Of a stretch of 64,000 bases of DNA, positions 17,383 through 26,284 are shown piece by piece (positions within the stretch are counted from its first letter, which is position 1; each line of letters starts with the position of its first letter). The DNA is from Neobacillus mesonae. GTDB lineage: Bacteria > Bacillota > Bacilli > Paenibacillales > Paenibacillaceae. Location: assembly GCA_023715865.1 (NCBI GenBank), contig JAMBOW010000001.1, positions 1,674,001 to 1,738,000 of the forward strand, given 5' to 3'. Under the pieces are notes generated by a model. The model saw only the letters and a list, made by a program, of their open reading frames with translations, ran no database searches and had not been told where the DNA came from. Made by a program: the position numbers and the translations under genes.

Positions 17383-17784
17383 CCCATCACGCCCTTTTCA
17401 GCTATGTCCATCGTCCTAAATCTAAATTTACACATTTTGGCGAATCACTTCACTCTTAATCTATCATATTTTCTTACATAAGGCCCTTTATTGCAATGTT
17501 AACCGATCATTTTTAAAGCGAAATACCTATATGTAGCTCACAAAAACATTACCTGAGACTCAGTTATCCACATCGATATAGCTTCAAAAACACGAAATTA
17601 TGACAAGCCTTCTGCTAATCCGCCAAAATAAGAGAACTTTCTTGACTGCAACCTAATTGTGAACACTTTTCAAACAATTATTATCTTTATGTTTCCATAA
17701 GGTTATTTTAAGGTAATTTTAAGCAACGATATATAGAATTAGCAACATGAAACAACTCTAGTAATCTAGTTGAGGTGATTTCAA
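17383..17784. other. Divergent intergenic region upstream of the T7SS operon
   Basis: It must hold the leftward promoter of the T7SS operon and the rightward promoter of the 79-residue gene. I cannot assign the former. For the latter, a direct repeat of 11 bases (AAGGTTATTTT, AAGGTAATTTT; 17699-17720) lies just upstream of a -10-like TAGAAT (17734-17739). Confidence 0.5.
17699..17723 (+). promoter_or_regulatory. Tandem 11-base direct repeat, possible activator site
   Basis: AAGGTTATTTT is followed immediately by AAGGTAATTTT and AAG. The 11-base period is one helical turn, as in response-regulator sites. It takes the place of a -35 element before the -10-like TAGAAT. Confidence 0.4.
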
Positions 17785-18024
17785 TTGAAAACATTAATCT
17801 TTTTCCAAAACAAAAAAATTCCGGTCTATTTTAACACTGAGAACAAGCAACCTGTACAAAAAACATTAAAGCTGCTCAGCAGCGCATTAGAACATAAGAT
17901 TAGTAATGGAAAACGAGCATTACAAAAATGTTTGAACTCATTAATCAGTATTGAAATTATCGGAAGCGAAGCCATTCTTCACAGCATCAGAGAAGATGAC
18001 ACACTGGCACTATCCCTGTACTAA
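17785..18024 (+). CDS. Small hypothetical protein (79 aa)
   Basis: 79 residues, no recognised family, no signal peptide or membrane segment. It is a basic N-terminal half (FFQNKKIPVYFNTENKQPVQKTLKLLSSALEHKISNGKRALQK) with a helix-prone middle, and ends in DDTLALSLY. It is taken as real for three reasons. GAGGTGA lies seven bases before a TTG start. A perfect rho-independent terminator overlaps its stop codon. An operator-like direct repeat lies upstream. It is transcribed away from the T7SS operon, so its regulator may act on both. Confidence 0.65.
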   Translation: MKTLIFFQNKKIPVYFNTENKQPVQKTLKLLSSALEHKISNGKRALQKCLNSLISIEIIGSEAILHSIREDDTLALSLY

Positions 18025-18039
18025 AGGGATAGTGTTTTT
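18008..18039 (+). terminator. Terminator overlapping the stop of the 79-residue gene
   Basis: CACTATCCC (18008-18016) pairs perfectly with GGGATAGTG (18026-18034), followed by five T residues. The stop codon TAA lies in the loop. Confidence 0.9.
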
Positions 18040-18057
18040 GTATGCTCTGCACGGCAA

Positions 18058-18088
18058 AGCCACAATACGCAGATTCGCATTGTGGCTC
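18058..18088. terminator. Hairpin between convergent genes
   Basis: AGCCACAAT and ATTGTGGCT form the stem. It lies 16 bases past the stop of the solute-binding protein gene on the minus strand. T runs are short on both sides, so its efficiency is uncertain. Confidence 0.6.
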
Positions 18089-18103
18089 TTTTGTGTCTGT
18101 ACT

Positions 18104-19750
18104 TTACTGGTTTGCACTTATAACTTCATTTACTTCTTTGGTAATTTCATCTCCGCCGAGCTTCTTCCAATTCGCTACGAAGTTATCAAACTCATCGATA
18201 GGGAGATTACCGTATATAATTTTCAGGAAGGTTTCTGCTCTCAGCTTATCTAGCGTCGCTGATTTCGTATTCATCGTTTTGGTCGGTGCATAGATAAATT
18301 CATTCATAACGATCAGTTCATTATCCCGGTAATGCTTAATTACACCCTGAGAGCTCTCAGGTCCAAAAATTCGTTCCATATGCCATTTATCAAGATTGCC
18401 GGACCGATAGTCCAAAATATCCTCATAGAACAGCTTAGCCTCAAGTCCCAGTCCTGATGTATCATCTGACTCAAGTGCTTTCTCAACCTCATCTTGGGCT
18501 TGAACGTTTTTGTTAGCAGGCAAATTTGATACGGTTGAGTTCTGGAACCCAAGTCCGGTTTCACCATTCAAATAGGATGCGCGCTCAGTCTTAGCAGACT
18601 CACCAAACATTTTCTCCGCTTGGAAGTTCAGCAGTTTAATCAGCGCTTCAGGATGCTCATAGCCTTTACGTACAGCAAATATTCCGCCGAGCGTCAAATG
18701 ATTTTGTGTTTTGGCCGGCTGATCATCAATAGATTGAACCGGATACGGAAGCCAGTCTACATTCTGGTCGTTCTTTATCATCCCGCTCACCTGAAACGGA
18801 GCCCATTGCGGGAGAAAGAACATACCTGACTTGCCGGCATTGACATCCTCTATCATTTTTGCAAAGTCCTTTACACCAAACTCAGGATCAATAACCCCAT
18901 CTTTATACAATCTTTGCAGCTCTCTGAGCCCTTCTTTAACCTCTGGCTGAATCGTACCGTTCACAATCTGACCTGAATCATCCTTGATCCATGTTTCCAG
19001 ATAGCCATGGTATCCTAGCAGAAAGCCGTTAATCGGCAGGTCCTTGTTTAGAGCGATACCGAAAGTGTCCTGTTTACCGTTGCCGTCTGGATCGTTGAAG
19101 GTGAAAGCTTCCGCAATTTCAATAACGTCCTGCATTGATTTCGGAGCTTCAAGTCCCACGTTCTTCAGCCAATCTTGGCGAATCCAGATCATATCCGATG
19201 AATCTAAGGAGCCTGGGAAGCTGACCATTGCATAAATTTTACCGTCTTTAGTCACCGGCTTGAGTCCTGCTCCATCTTCTGCTGACAAGAACTCTTTCAC
19301 AAGATCTGATGCATATTTATCATAAACCTCTGTTAAATCTTCGAGCATGCCAGCTTCATGCAATTGCTCAAACTGAACCGCGCTTACCTTAAGAACGTCA
19401 GGCAAATCACCGCTCGCGAGCGTAACATTCATCTTGTCATTGTAGTTAGCATCGGCTACAACCCAATCATACGTAACTTCAATCCCCAGCTCGTCCTTAT
19501 AGCCCCGGAGCCAAATGTTATCGGTATGGCTGTCTCCCTGAGCAAGCGTCTCTTTACCCGTCTCGTTCATGGTAGATCTCAGCTTAATCGGCGGATCATA
19601 TTTAGTAAGCGGTCCTCCAGCATCCTGCTGCTCTGCAGCCGGTGAGGTTTCTGCTTCTGTGCTCCCTCCGCCGGATGAACAAGCGGCAAGTGCTGCAGTT
19701 AATACCATAGACATTGACATAAATGATAATTTTCTAAGTGACAATCCCAT
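18104..19750 (-). CDS. Extracellular solute-binding lipoprotein (LplA-like, sugar ABC importer)
   Basis: 548-residue lipoprotein with a signal peptide ending in the lipobox LAAC (Cys24), then a Ser/Gly-rich spacer. The mature part has the large family-1/LplA-type fold (GITVTYDWVVADANYNDKMNVTLASGDLPD-like start, FTFNDPDGNGKQDTFG insertion loop). It captures an oligosaccharide or glycan fragment for the LplB/LplC permeases encoded upstream. No ATPase gene is present, as usual for this class, which shares an MsmX-type ATPase. ATG at 19750 follows AAGGGGG. It is separated from the response regulator gene by a region with its own putative operator. Confidence 0.92.
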   Translation of the reverse strand: MGLSLRKLSFMSMSMVLTAALAACSSGGGSTEAETSPAAEQQDAGGPLTKYDPPIKLRSTMNETGKETLAQGDSHTDNIWLRGYKDELGIEVTYDWVVADANYNDKMNVTLASGDLPDVLKVSAVQFEQLHEAGMLEDLTEVYDKYASDLVKEFLSAEDGAGLKPVTKDGKIYAMVSFPGSLDSSDMIWIRQDWLKNVGLEAPKSMQDVIEIAEAFTFNDPDGNGKQDTFGIALNKDLPINGFLLGYHGYLETWIKDDSGQIVNGTIQPEVKEGLRELQRLYKDGVIDPEFGVKDFAKMIEDVNAGKSGMFFLPQWAPFQVSGMIKNDQNVDWLPYPVQSIDDQPAKTQNHLTLGGIFAVRKGYEHPEALIKLLNFQAEKMFGESAKTERASYLNGETGLGFQNSTVSNLPANKNVQAQDEVEKALESDDTSGLGLEAKLFYEDILDYRSGNLDKWHMERIFGPESSQGVIKHYRDNELIVMNEFIYAPTKTMNTKSATLDKLRAETFLKIIYGNLPIDEFDNFVANWKKLGGDEITKEVNEVISANQ

Positions 19751-19833
19751 GTTAATCCCCCTTTTGTTTCCTCCTCTGAGGTATATACTCATCGTACTAA
19801 GAAAGCGCTGACAAATACGAGTGGCTCCTCTTT

Positions 19834-19848
19834 ACATCAGGTATCTTT
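19834..19848 (-). promoter_or_regulatory. Putative response-regulator operator upstream of the binding-protein gene
   Basis: ACATCAGGTATCTTT on the plus strand matches 14 of 15 bases at 25234-25248, upstream of the permease genes of the same locus. Flanking GTGG and TTNAC positions also coincide. Confidence 0.6.
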
Positions 19849-19871
19849 CATTTACCATTTTTTATCTAATT

Positions 19872-21524
19872 TCAGTTTTTCTGATCCCGATATTCCTGTG
19901 GAGTGCAGCCGATCGCCTTTTTAAAAAAACGGTAAAAATAGTGCTGGTCACTAAAGCCTACTTTTGATGATATTTCATGCATTTTTAGTGTGGATCCAAG
20001 CAGCAGCTCCTTGCTCCGTTCCACTCTTTTGTCATAGATATAATCGGATATGCCTTTTCCAGTAATTCGTTTATACCATCTGGAAAGATAGGATGGATTC
20101 AGCGACACTTCCTGTGCAATTCGGGTGAGCGATAAATCATCCTCCAAGTGATTTTTAATGTAGGTATGTATTGCAATAAGGATTTGGGACTGATCCGTAA
20201 TCCGGCTGTCACTTCTCTTGGAAGCAATCCACTCGAACGCAGATTGAAAAAATGAGACGATTTCTGTCCAGCGGGTTTGGACATTATAATGAAGGATTTT
20301 TGACAAATCGATGTCCTTTAGAGCCGATTCATATAAACCAAGCTCCTGCAAAACCTCTAATAAGCAGCTGCTGGCTGCAGAATAGATTCTCATCCGAAAA
20401 AAAGGATCCTCTAGTCCCTCTGATGCCGTCTCCGTCCACTTGCGGAAGGATTCGCTCCAATCCTTGTCGCGTGTTGTCAGCCGCTGTTTGATCTGCTCTA
20501 AATGAAGAGCTGCAACAGCGACCTTATTCATAAATAGAGGAGTATGACTGCTCCCGTTTTGCACATCGACCCGAAGCAATTTTTCCATCCCTTGACCCGG
20601 ACCCTCCAATCCGGATAGACGAAGCCGCGTAATTACCTGATTCAACTTCGACCACTCCACCGGCTGCTCACTCACCATGATCGAGGCGGAGATATTCAAA
20701 CAGCTCGCGACGGACTGCTGCACCGTTTCAAGCGTGCCGTGCACAAAACGAATAGTGCGAATCCACCCATCCTCAACCGTATGGTGATATGCGCTGTTCT
20801 CTGACTGAACGAAGCAGGCAATAACTTGATGATCCAGGTCAACAGCCTTTACACGTGCTTTATCCTGTAAGTATTCTTCTGCTATATTCGCTGCTGCATA
20901 GCGGATAAGGCTCCTATCGGAGCTCGTATCATAGTTGTTCCACTCCTCCACCCGAATGACAACGGGCAGAACAAGATCACTCGAGGTAAAAGGAAGCTGG
21001 ATTGCGTCGAACTCATCTTGAAGGCTGATAGGATCCAGGTTCTCGTCTCGCTGTATGGTATCCATGAGCAGCTGTCTATGGAGCTGAGGTAAGGCACGGG
21101 GAAGCTTGTTACGGAACCACCCGGTCTGATGGCGAAAGTCATTCTCTTCAGAGATTTGCTGCAATGCCCGCTCTACCGCCTTACGAATTTGACTCATTCC
21201 CTCGGTCTTAAGCAGATAATCGACAACACACGGATTACGTATCGCTTGATGGGCATAATCAAATTCGTTGTGCCCTGTCAGCAATATGATTTTACAGCGC
21301 GGCCAGCGGTCCATGATCTCCTGAATCAATGCCATTCCATCCATCCCAGGCATGCAAATGTCGCTGAGCACGATATCAATCCTCACCGTATTCAGCCACT
21401 CCACAGCTTCGACGGCAGAATAGACTTTGATAATTTCAAGCTCATTTATTTCCGCTTTCTGAAAATAGGCATAAAGCCCATCTAATATAAGAGGCTCATC
21501 ATCAACGATCAGCATTCGGCGCAT
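19872..21524 (-). CDS. YesN-type response regulator, CheY receiver plus AraC DNA-binding domain
   Basis: 550 residues. The receiver domain (1-120) has the acidic pair in IVDDEP and the phospho-acceptor Asp in DIVLSDICMPGMDG (about 55). A poorly conserved middle region follows, and the last 100 residues are the two AraC helix-turn-helix motifs (LTRIAQEVSLNPSYLSRWYK; VGFSDQHYFYRFFKKAIGCTPQEYR). It should activate the neighbouring sugar-uptake genes when phosphorylated by the sensor kinase. Its start codon overlaps the kinase stop codon as TAATG, which implies translational coupling. Confidence 0.94.
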   Translation of the reverse strand: MRRMLIVDDEPLILDGLYAYFQKAEINELEIIKVYSAVEAVEWLNTVRIDIVLSDICMPGMDGMALIQEIMDRWPRCKIILLTGHNEFDYAHQAIRNPCVVDYLLKTEGMSQIRKAVERALQQISEENDFRHQTGWFRNKLPRALPQLHRQLLMDTIQRDENLDPISLQDEFDAIQLPFTSSDLVLPVVIRVEEWNNYDTSSDRSLIRYAAANIAEEYLQDKARVKAVDLDHQVIACFVQSENSAYHHTVEDGWIRTIRFVHGTLETVQQSVASCLNISASIMVSEQPVEWSKLNQVITRLRLSGLEGPGQGMEKLLRVDVQNGSSHTPLFMNKVAVAALHLEQIKQRLTTRDKDWSESFRKWTETASEGLEDPFFRMRIYSAASSCLLEVLQELGLYESALKDIDLSKILHYNVQTRWTEIVSFFQSAFEWIASKRSDSRITDQSQILIAIHTYIKNHLEDDLSLTRIAQEVSLNPSYLSRWYKRITGKGISDYIYDKRVERSKELLLGSTLKMHEISSKVGFSDQHYFYRFFKKAIGCTPQEYRDQKN

Positions 21525-23278
21525 TATTCATCTTCTCCTTGTAATGGAATGCTAAAAATAACACAGAGACCCCCAAGCTCACTTCGCACTACACTCAGTC
21601 CAAAGTCATTGCCGAACTTGATACGCAGACGCTGATGAACGTTCATGAGCCCTGTAATTTCTTCTCCTTCATATCTATGATCTGCATAAGATAACTTAGT
21701 TGACAGTGCATTTAGAGCATCTTCTGTCAGCTCCTGGCCGTTATCTTCAATTAAAATGCGGAGCTTCCCTTCACTGCTTTCATATGATATCTTCAAAATT
21801 CCGCCTTGTATTCGCTTAGACAAGGAATGTTCAAATGCATTCTCAATGACGGGCTGAATGATAACTCTTGGAACCGTTATTCCCCTGAAATTAGGCTCAA
21901 TCTCAGGAACAGTTGCATGAACCCGCGACCCGAAGCGAATATTTTGAATAGCCAAATAAACAAGTGCATGATCAATTTCTTCCCCAAGCGACACTTCCGA
22001 CTTGGAATCCCTCGTCATATAACGAAAATACTGCCCCAAATAATCCGTAAATTGTTGAATCAGCTCTACATTCTCTACCTCTGCCATCTGCTTAATATTA
22101 AAAAAACTGTTGTATAAAAAATGGGGCTTGATCTGAGACTGAAGATGCTTCAGCTCTGCCTCACTGGTACGGATCCGGGCTACATAATTGTCCTCAATCA
22201 AAGTATGTAAGCGTTTTAGCATATCGTTAAAACGAGAGTATAAATAGCCAAACTCATCTCTTCTTGAATGCGGAATATGAATACCGGTCTGTCCCTGTTC
22301 TGCTGTTTTGAAACCGCCGATCAGCACGGACATAGGCTTATGGATTGATTTATATACAGAGAATGAATAGATGAAAATAATAAAAATCGAGATAATTGTC
22401 AAAATCCATACCCATAAGGTGTATTTTTCAATAGGTGCGTTTAGTACGTGATGAGGAATACTTGCTGTTAGGGTAAAGTAATGTTCACGGTCATAAAGAG
22501 AGTAATGGTAGGACCCTTGAGTATCGTAGCGCGTAATATACTCGGCTGGCTGTGATGCATCCAAGGTCAGTGCTGCCTGTTGGATGGCTGCAGGCTGGCC
22601 TGAAGAAGAGATCACGATATCGTTCTGGCTGCCGAAGGCCAGAGTAATCTCGCTCCCGCCTGTTTCTGAGAATTCCTGAAGCCTTCGTTTTAATTCTTCA
22701 CTGGATAATCGGATGCCGAGCAGGAAATTAGGAGCTTCATCACGATTCATGTTGTATGGGTTGCTGCGAAGCAAGTACAGGTCATTCCCTGTGTGGGACA
22801 GAGCACCGTGCAAATTTCCCATTGAATCAATCAGCCTCTTCCACTCCTCATCATCTACTGTTCGAATACCATCGACAGCGCTGACTCGCTTATGAAGTGC
22901 AGGAACATAGTAAACAACATCGCTGATATAAGGACTTGTTTCTCTGATCTGAGTCAGCTTGTTATGAATATTGTTTAGACTCGAGGTCACTTCATAAGTG
23001 CTCATGATAGGTATACGCGTGCTTAGTGTTGACATCGTCTCGTCGAAGGTGTATTCATTCACCAGTCCGTTCATCCGTTGAAGCTCAAACTCCAGATGAC
23101 TATGATAAAAATGAAGCTTGGATTCATGAGCACTTTCGACTTCGGCCTGCATTTGTGCAGAACTGGAAACGGTCATTAAGGTGCTGATCACGTATAACGG
23201 CAAAATGACGAGTACAAAAGCGCCCATCAGCTTCACCACAATCGATTTCGAATTCCACATTCCAAGGAACTGTCTCAA
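21524..23278 (-). CDS. YesM-type sensor histidine kinase
   Basis: 584-residue membrane sensor. Membrane helices at about 14-35 and 287-306 enclose an extracellular sensing domain of about 250 residues. A HAMP linker follows. Then come the His_kinase box QIKPHFLYNSFFNIKQM with the phospho-acceptor His and the HATPase domain (NAFEHSLSKRIQGG; IEDNGQELTEDALNAL; GLMNVHQRLRIKFG). It probably senses the sugar, directly or with the binding protein, and signals to the YesN-type partner. Confidence 0.94.
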   Translation of the reverse strand: MRQFLGMWNSKSIVVKLMGAFVLVILPLYVISTLMTVSSSAQMQAEVESAHESKLHFYHSHLEFELQRMNGLVNEYTFDETMSTLSTRIPIMSTYEVTSSLNNIHNKLTQIRETSPYISDVVYYVPALHKRVSAVDGIRTVDDEEWKRLIDSMGNLHGALSHTGNDLYLLRSNPYNMNRDEAPNFLLGIRLSSEELKRRLQEFSETGGSEITLAFGSQNDIVISSSGQPAAIQQAALTLDASQPAEYITRYDTQGSYHYSLYDREHYFTLTASIPHHVLNAPIEKYTLWVWILTIISIFIIFIYSFSVYKSIHKPMSVLIGGFKTAEQGQTGIHIPHSRRDEFGYLYSRFNDMLKRLHTLIEDNYVARIRTSEAELKHLQSQIKPHFLYNSFFNIKQMAEVENVELIQQFTDYLGQYFRYMTRDSKSEVSLGEEIDHALVYLAIQNIRFGSRVHATVPEIEPNFRGITVPRVIIQPVIENAFEHSLSKRIQGGILKISYESSEGKLRILIEDNGQELTEDALNALSTKLSYADHRYEGEEITGLMNVHQRLRIKFGNDFGLSVVRSELGGLCVIFSIPLQGEDE

Positions 23279-23304
23279 GGTAACGATCGTCTCCTCTCCT
23301 AACG

Positions 23305-23332
23305 CAAAAAGGAGCCAGAAATCGGCCCCTTT
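23305..23332 (-). terminator. Hairpin with T run between permease and sensor kinase genes
   Basis: AAAGGAGCC and GGCCCCTTT pair over nine positions with one G-U pair when read on the minus strand, followed by five T residues. It probably makes transcription into the two-component genes partial. Confidence 0.6.
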
Positions 23333-23359
23333 CTTGCCAAAAGCTTCTCCTTACGAATC

Positions 23360-24250
23360 TTACCCCTTAACACTGCCAACAACAAGACCGTGAACAAAAT
23401 ATCGCTGCAGAAAAGGATAGATCGCCAGTATAGGAATGACGGATAAGAAGATTTGGGAAGCTTGTGTTGTTCGATCCGATATTTGATTCAGCAAAGCTGC
23501 ATCTTCAAATGTCATATTGTCGGTGCTAATCGTCTGTACCTGCTGAAGCATGGATTGAAGGTAGGTTGCAAGTGGATAGTGATCCGGACTCTTCATATAA
23601 ATCATGCCGTCAAACCATGCATTCCAATGACCAACAAGCGCAAACAAAGTGACCGTAGCGATACTTGGCAGAGATATGGGCAAGTAAACACTCCACAGTG
23701 TACGCAGATGACCCGCGCCGTCCATCCACGAGGCTTCCTCCAGCTCTTTCGGCAGTCCGCGGAAAAAATTCAGCATTAGGAGTACGTTAAAGATCGGTAC
23801 CGCTCCAGGAAGGATTAATGCCCAGATGGAATCCAGCAGTCCGGCTTCTTTGACAATAAGATATCCGGGAATCAGCCCGCCGCTGAACAGCATGGTAAAG
23901 ACGAATATCCAGGCATATGCGGTTCTGGATCGGAACCTATCTGCCTCCTTTGATAACGGATAGGCAACAAGGATGGTAAATACCAGATTCACGAGGACAC
24001 CGAGCCCCACCCGCAGCAGGCTCGTACCAAACGAGTTGAGAAACTGTCTATGTTCCAAAATGTACTGGTAAGAGGAGAGCGTAAAATCTACCGGCCAAAA
24101 AGTTACACTCCCTGCTTTCACCGCATCGCTGGAGCTAAATGAAATGGCTAAAATGTTCACAATCGGAAACAAGCATAGTAAAGCGAGTATCGTTAATATT
24201 GCATAGTTAATCACCAAAAAAGCGCGATAGGCTTTAGATGTATGGTGCAT
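23360..24250 (-). CDS. Carbohydrate ABC transporter permease, LplC-like
   Basis: 296-residue inner-membrane permease with six predicted helices. The cytoplasmic EAA loop (EEASWMDGAGHLRTLWSVYLPISLP) that docks on the shared ATPase is clear. The conserved C-terminus YPFLQRYFVHGLVVGSVKG is diagnostic for the LplC/YtcP branch. It works as a heterodimer with the LplB-like permease encoded 14 bases upstream. The start follows GAGGAGGC. Confidence 0.95.
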   Translation of the reverse strand: MHHTSKAYRAFLVINYAILTILALLCLFPIVNILAISFSSSDAVKAGSVTFWPVDFTLSSYQYILEHRQFLNSFGTSLLRVGLGVLVNLVFTILVAYPLSKEADRFRSRTAYAWIFVFTMLFSGGLIPGYLIVKEAGLLDSIWALILPGAVPIFNVLLMLNFFRGLPKELEEASWMDGAGHLRTLWSVYLPISLPSIATVTLFALVGHWNAWFDGMIYMKSPDHYPLATYLQSMLQQVQTISTDNMTFEDAALLNQISDRTTQASQIFLSVIPILAIYPFLQRYFVHGLVVGSVKG

Positions 24251-24264
24251 GCCTTAAGCCTCCT

Positions 24265-25167
24265 CTAAAAGATCCGATAATTAGCAAGCCGATAAGCCAA
24301 ATAATAACCTAGGCCTATAAAAACAAATGAAACAACGGATTTGATTAATCCAAGCGCGGTTGATACAGAATATTGAGCATCCTGCAGACCGATTCGATAG
24401 ATCATCGTATCCAAAATATCTCCTGATTCATATACGAGCGGATTGTAGAGGTTAAAGACCTGGTCAAATCCTCCGTTAAGTACATTGCCGAGGCTAAGTG
24501 TAACCATCAGGATAACAATCGGCCGAATGCCCGGGAGCGTAATATGCCATGTCTGCTTCCAGCGGCCCGCTCCGTCAATGACAGAGGCTTCGTATAGAGA
24601 ATGATCAATGCTCGTAAGTGCAGCCAGATATATAATCGTTCCGAACCCGAATTCTTTCCATTGGTCCGTTATAACTAATATGTAGGGGAACCACTCATTA
24701 CTCGCCAGAAATTGGATCGGATCAATTCCGACAGCTTTTAGCGCCATATTCACTATTCCGCTGCTGGGAGATAATACATCGACAATAATGCTCGCCAGAA
24801 TAACCCATGAAAAGAAATGCGGCATATAAATGATGGTCTGGATCGTCCTTTTAAATCCCGTCCTTCTCACTTCATTAAGCAGCAGTGCAACAAGTACGGG
24901 GACAACTAGACCAGCGGTAATTTTCATAACTGAAATAAATACCGTGTTCCAGACCACCTGACTGAATCCAGGCAAGTCAAACAAGTACCTAAAATTGTCA
25001 AAACCAACCCAATTCATATTTTTAAAGCCAGCGATCGGAGAGAAATTCTGAAAAGCAATGACGAGTCCTGCCATCGGGATATAACTGAAGATAAAGACAA
25101 TAATTAGTCCCGGAAGAATCATAAGATGAAGCGGAATGTTTCGGATAAATTGTTTGTTAATGCGCAT
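24265..25167 (-). CDS. Carbohydrate ABC transporter permease, LplB-like
   Basis: 300-residue permease with six predicted helices and the EAA loop YEASVIDGAGRWKQTWHITLPGI. The N-terminus PLHLMILPGLIIVFIFSYIPMAGLVIAFQNFSP is typical of the LplB/YtdP branch. It is the first gene of the locus. AAGGAGG lies 11 bases before the ATG, and the putative response-regulator operator lies about 70 bases upstream. Confidence 0.95.
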   Translation of the reverse strand: MRINKQFIRNIPLHLMILPGLIIVFIFSYIPMAGLVIAFQNFSPIAGFKNMNWVGFDNFRYLFDLPGFSQVVWNTVFISVMKITAGLVVPVLVALLLNEVRRTGFKRTIQTIIYMPHFFSWVILASIIVDVLSPSSGIVNMALKAVGIDPIQFLASNEWFPYILVITDQWKEFGFGTIIYLAALTSIDHSLYEASVIDGAGRWKQTWHITLPGIRPIVILMVTLSLGNVLNGGFDQVFNLYNPLVYESGDILDTMIYRIGLQDAQYSVSTALGLIKSVVSFVFIGLGYYLAYRLANYRIF

Positions 25168-25233
25168 GTACGGTCTCCTCCTTCAAATTGATTATAGGAG
25201 GACGGTCTTCAGCTTTTATAGTGGAGCGTATTG

Positions 25234-25248
25234 ACATCGGGTATCTTT
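25234..25248 (-). promoter_or_regulatory. Putative response-regulator operator of the sugar-uptake locus
   Basis: ACATCGGGTATCTTT is nearly identical to 19834-19848. On the minus strand it lies inside a direct repeat GTCAA, 15 bases, GTCAA. A TATAAA-like -10 follows about 16 bases downstream. Confidence 0.6.
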
Positions 25249-25274
25249 TGTTGACTTCCTTTCTGGAACAGAGC

Positions 25275-25305
25275 ATAAAAAAAAGAACCTCCTGATCGAG
25301 GTTCT
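25275..25305 (-). terminator. Terminator of the 52-residue gene
   Basis: AGAACCTC and GAGGTTCT form the stem, with a run of eight T on the minus strand. Confidence 0.88.
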
Positions 25306-25351
25306 CTCGCTTTAATAAATTTCTTCACAAATAGAAGTTGTCTTACGAACA

Positions 25352-25510
25352 TTATCCAATAAACACAGACTTACGGCGTTTCATCAAATCCTCAGTCCTG
25401 GCTGCCATCTCAATACGAATCATAAACAATTCAAGCAGATGCTCTCTCGTATTTTCTTCTTTACAGCTGTTTAATTTATGCAGGATAAATCGATCAATGG
25501 ACGTAGACAT
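25352..25510 (-). CDS. Small hypothetical protein (52 aa)
   Basis: 52-residue, basic, helix-rich protein reading MSTSIDRFILHKLNSC at the start and ending in KRRKSVFIG. I do not recognise it. Support is direct: AGGAGG nine bases before the ATG and a good terminator about 45 bases after the stop. The amphipathic helix and basic tail would suit a small regulatory or sporulation-related protein, but nothing in it proves a role. It lies between the sugar-uptake locus and the DinB gene on the same strand. Confidence 0.65.
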   Translation of the reverse strand: MSTSIDRFILHKLNSCKEENTREHLLELFMIRIEMAARTEDLMKRRKSVFIG

Positions 25511-25634
25511 AGGTAACAGCCTCCTATTTCATATTTATCAGTCCGGCGTGACTGTATCTCCCGCTTTTGATCCGGTACCCCAGAATTAACCATATATTGT
25601 CATTTTAAAACAGCTGTAATCTACTTTTTTGAAA

Positions 25635-26123
25635 TTAATGTTCCCAGTCACCGCGCAGTTTGCGGATGAGGACAATTTGACCGAGATGATATGCATCATG
25701 CTGTACCCACTGAGGAAGTTGTTCCGTCAAATATGCCTCTTGGACAGGTCCATCTGGATCTAAGCCATTCTTCTCTATTTCCTCAAGCAAATCCCGAATT
25801 TGCCCGTATAGACTATCCGCTTCACGACAGACTGCAGCAAAACCAGATTCGTCCGAAGGATCACCAGGAGAACCAAATGTTTCAATATTTGTATATTCCT
25901 TTTGTTCATCTTGTACACCAGTTAATTTGTTCAAAATCTGGCGATTGCAATAATTCATATGGTTGAGTGTCTGCCAGATTGTATTCACCGTGCCCCCCGG
26001 TTTCCAGGCTCCAAGCTCAGCTGATAAGCCAGTCAATGCTTTGGAAAGAGGAACGTACCAATTTTCGTTTTTTTGATTTTGGGCAATTTGCAGCAAGAGA
26101 GATTTCAAAGCAGGGGAACTCAT
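25635..26123 (-). CDS. DinB family protein
   Basis: 162-residue four-helix-bundle protein of the DinB/YfiT superfamily. The metal-binding histidines are recognisable in TLNHMNYCNR (about 54) and QHDAYHLGQIVLIRKLRG (about 141 and 145). Members bind a divalent metal, and some are thiol-dependent transferases. The specific reaction is unknown. It is transcribed away from the CGNR gene through a shared region with four GTTACA boxes. Confidence 0.88.
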   Translation of the reverse strand: MSSPALKSLLLQIAQNQKNENWYVPLSKALTGLSAELGAWKPGGTVNTIWQTLNHMNYCNRQILNKLTGVQDEQKEYTNIETFGSPGDPSDESGFAAVCREADSLYGQIRDLLEEIEKNGLDPDGPVQEAYLTEQLPQWVQHDAYHLGQIVLIRKLRGDWEH

Positions 26124-26148
26124 TTTGATTCATCCTCCTTTAAATGTT

Positions 26149-26252
26149 ATGTAACTAGTTAAATTGATGTTTTAAGGTTACAATCTAAATATACACAAAA
26201 AGGCGCGAGTTGTAACCTTTAATTATTATTTTACAGGTTACATTTATATAAT
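26149..26252. promoter_or_regulatory. Divergent control region with four GTTACA boxes
   Basis: The boxes are at 26149-26156 (ATGTAACT), 26174-26183 (AAGGTTACAA), 26210-26219 (TTGTAACCTT) and 26235-26243 (AGGTTACAT). The middle two are a perfect 10-base inverted repeat. TATAAT at 26247-26252 is the likely -10 of the CGNR gene. It looks like an operator for a regulator of both divergent genes. Confidence 0.6.
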
Positions 26253-26284
26253 ACAGCCAAGAATGGCCTGGAGGATGAACAAGC

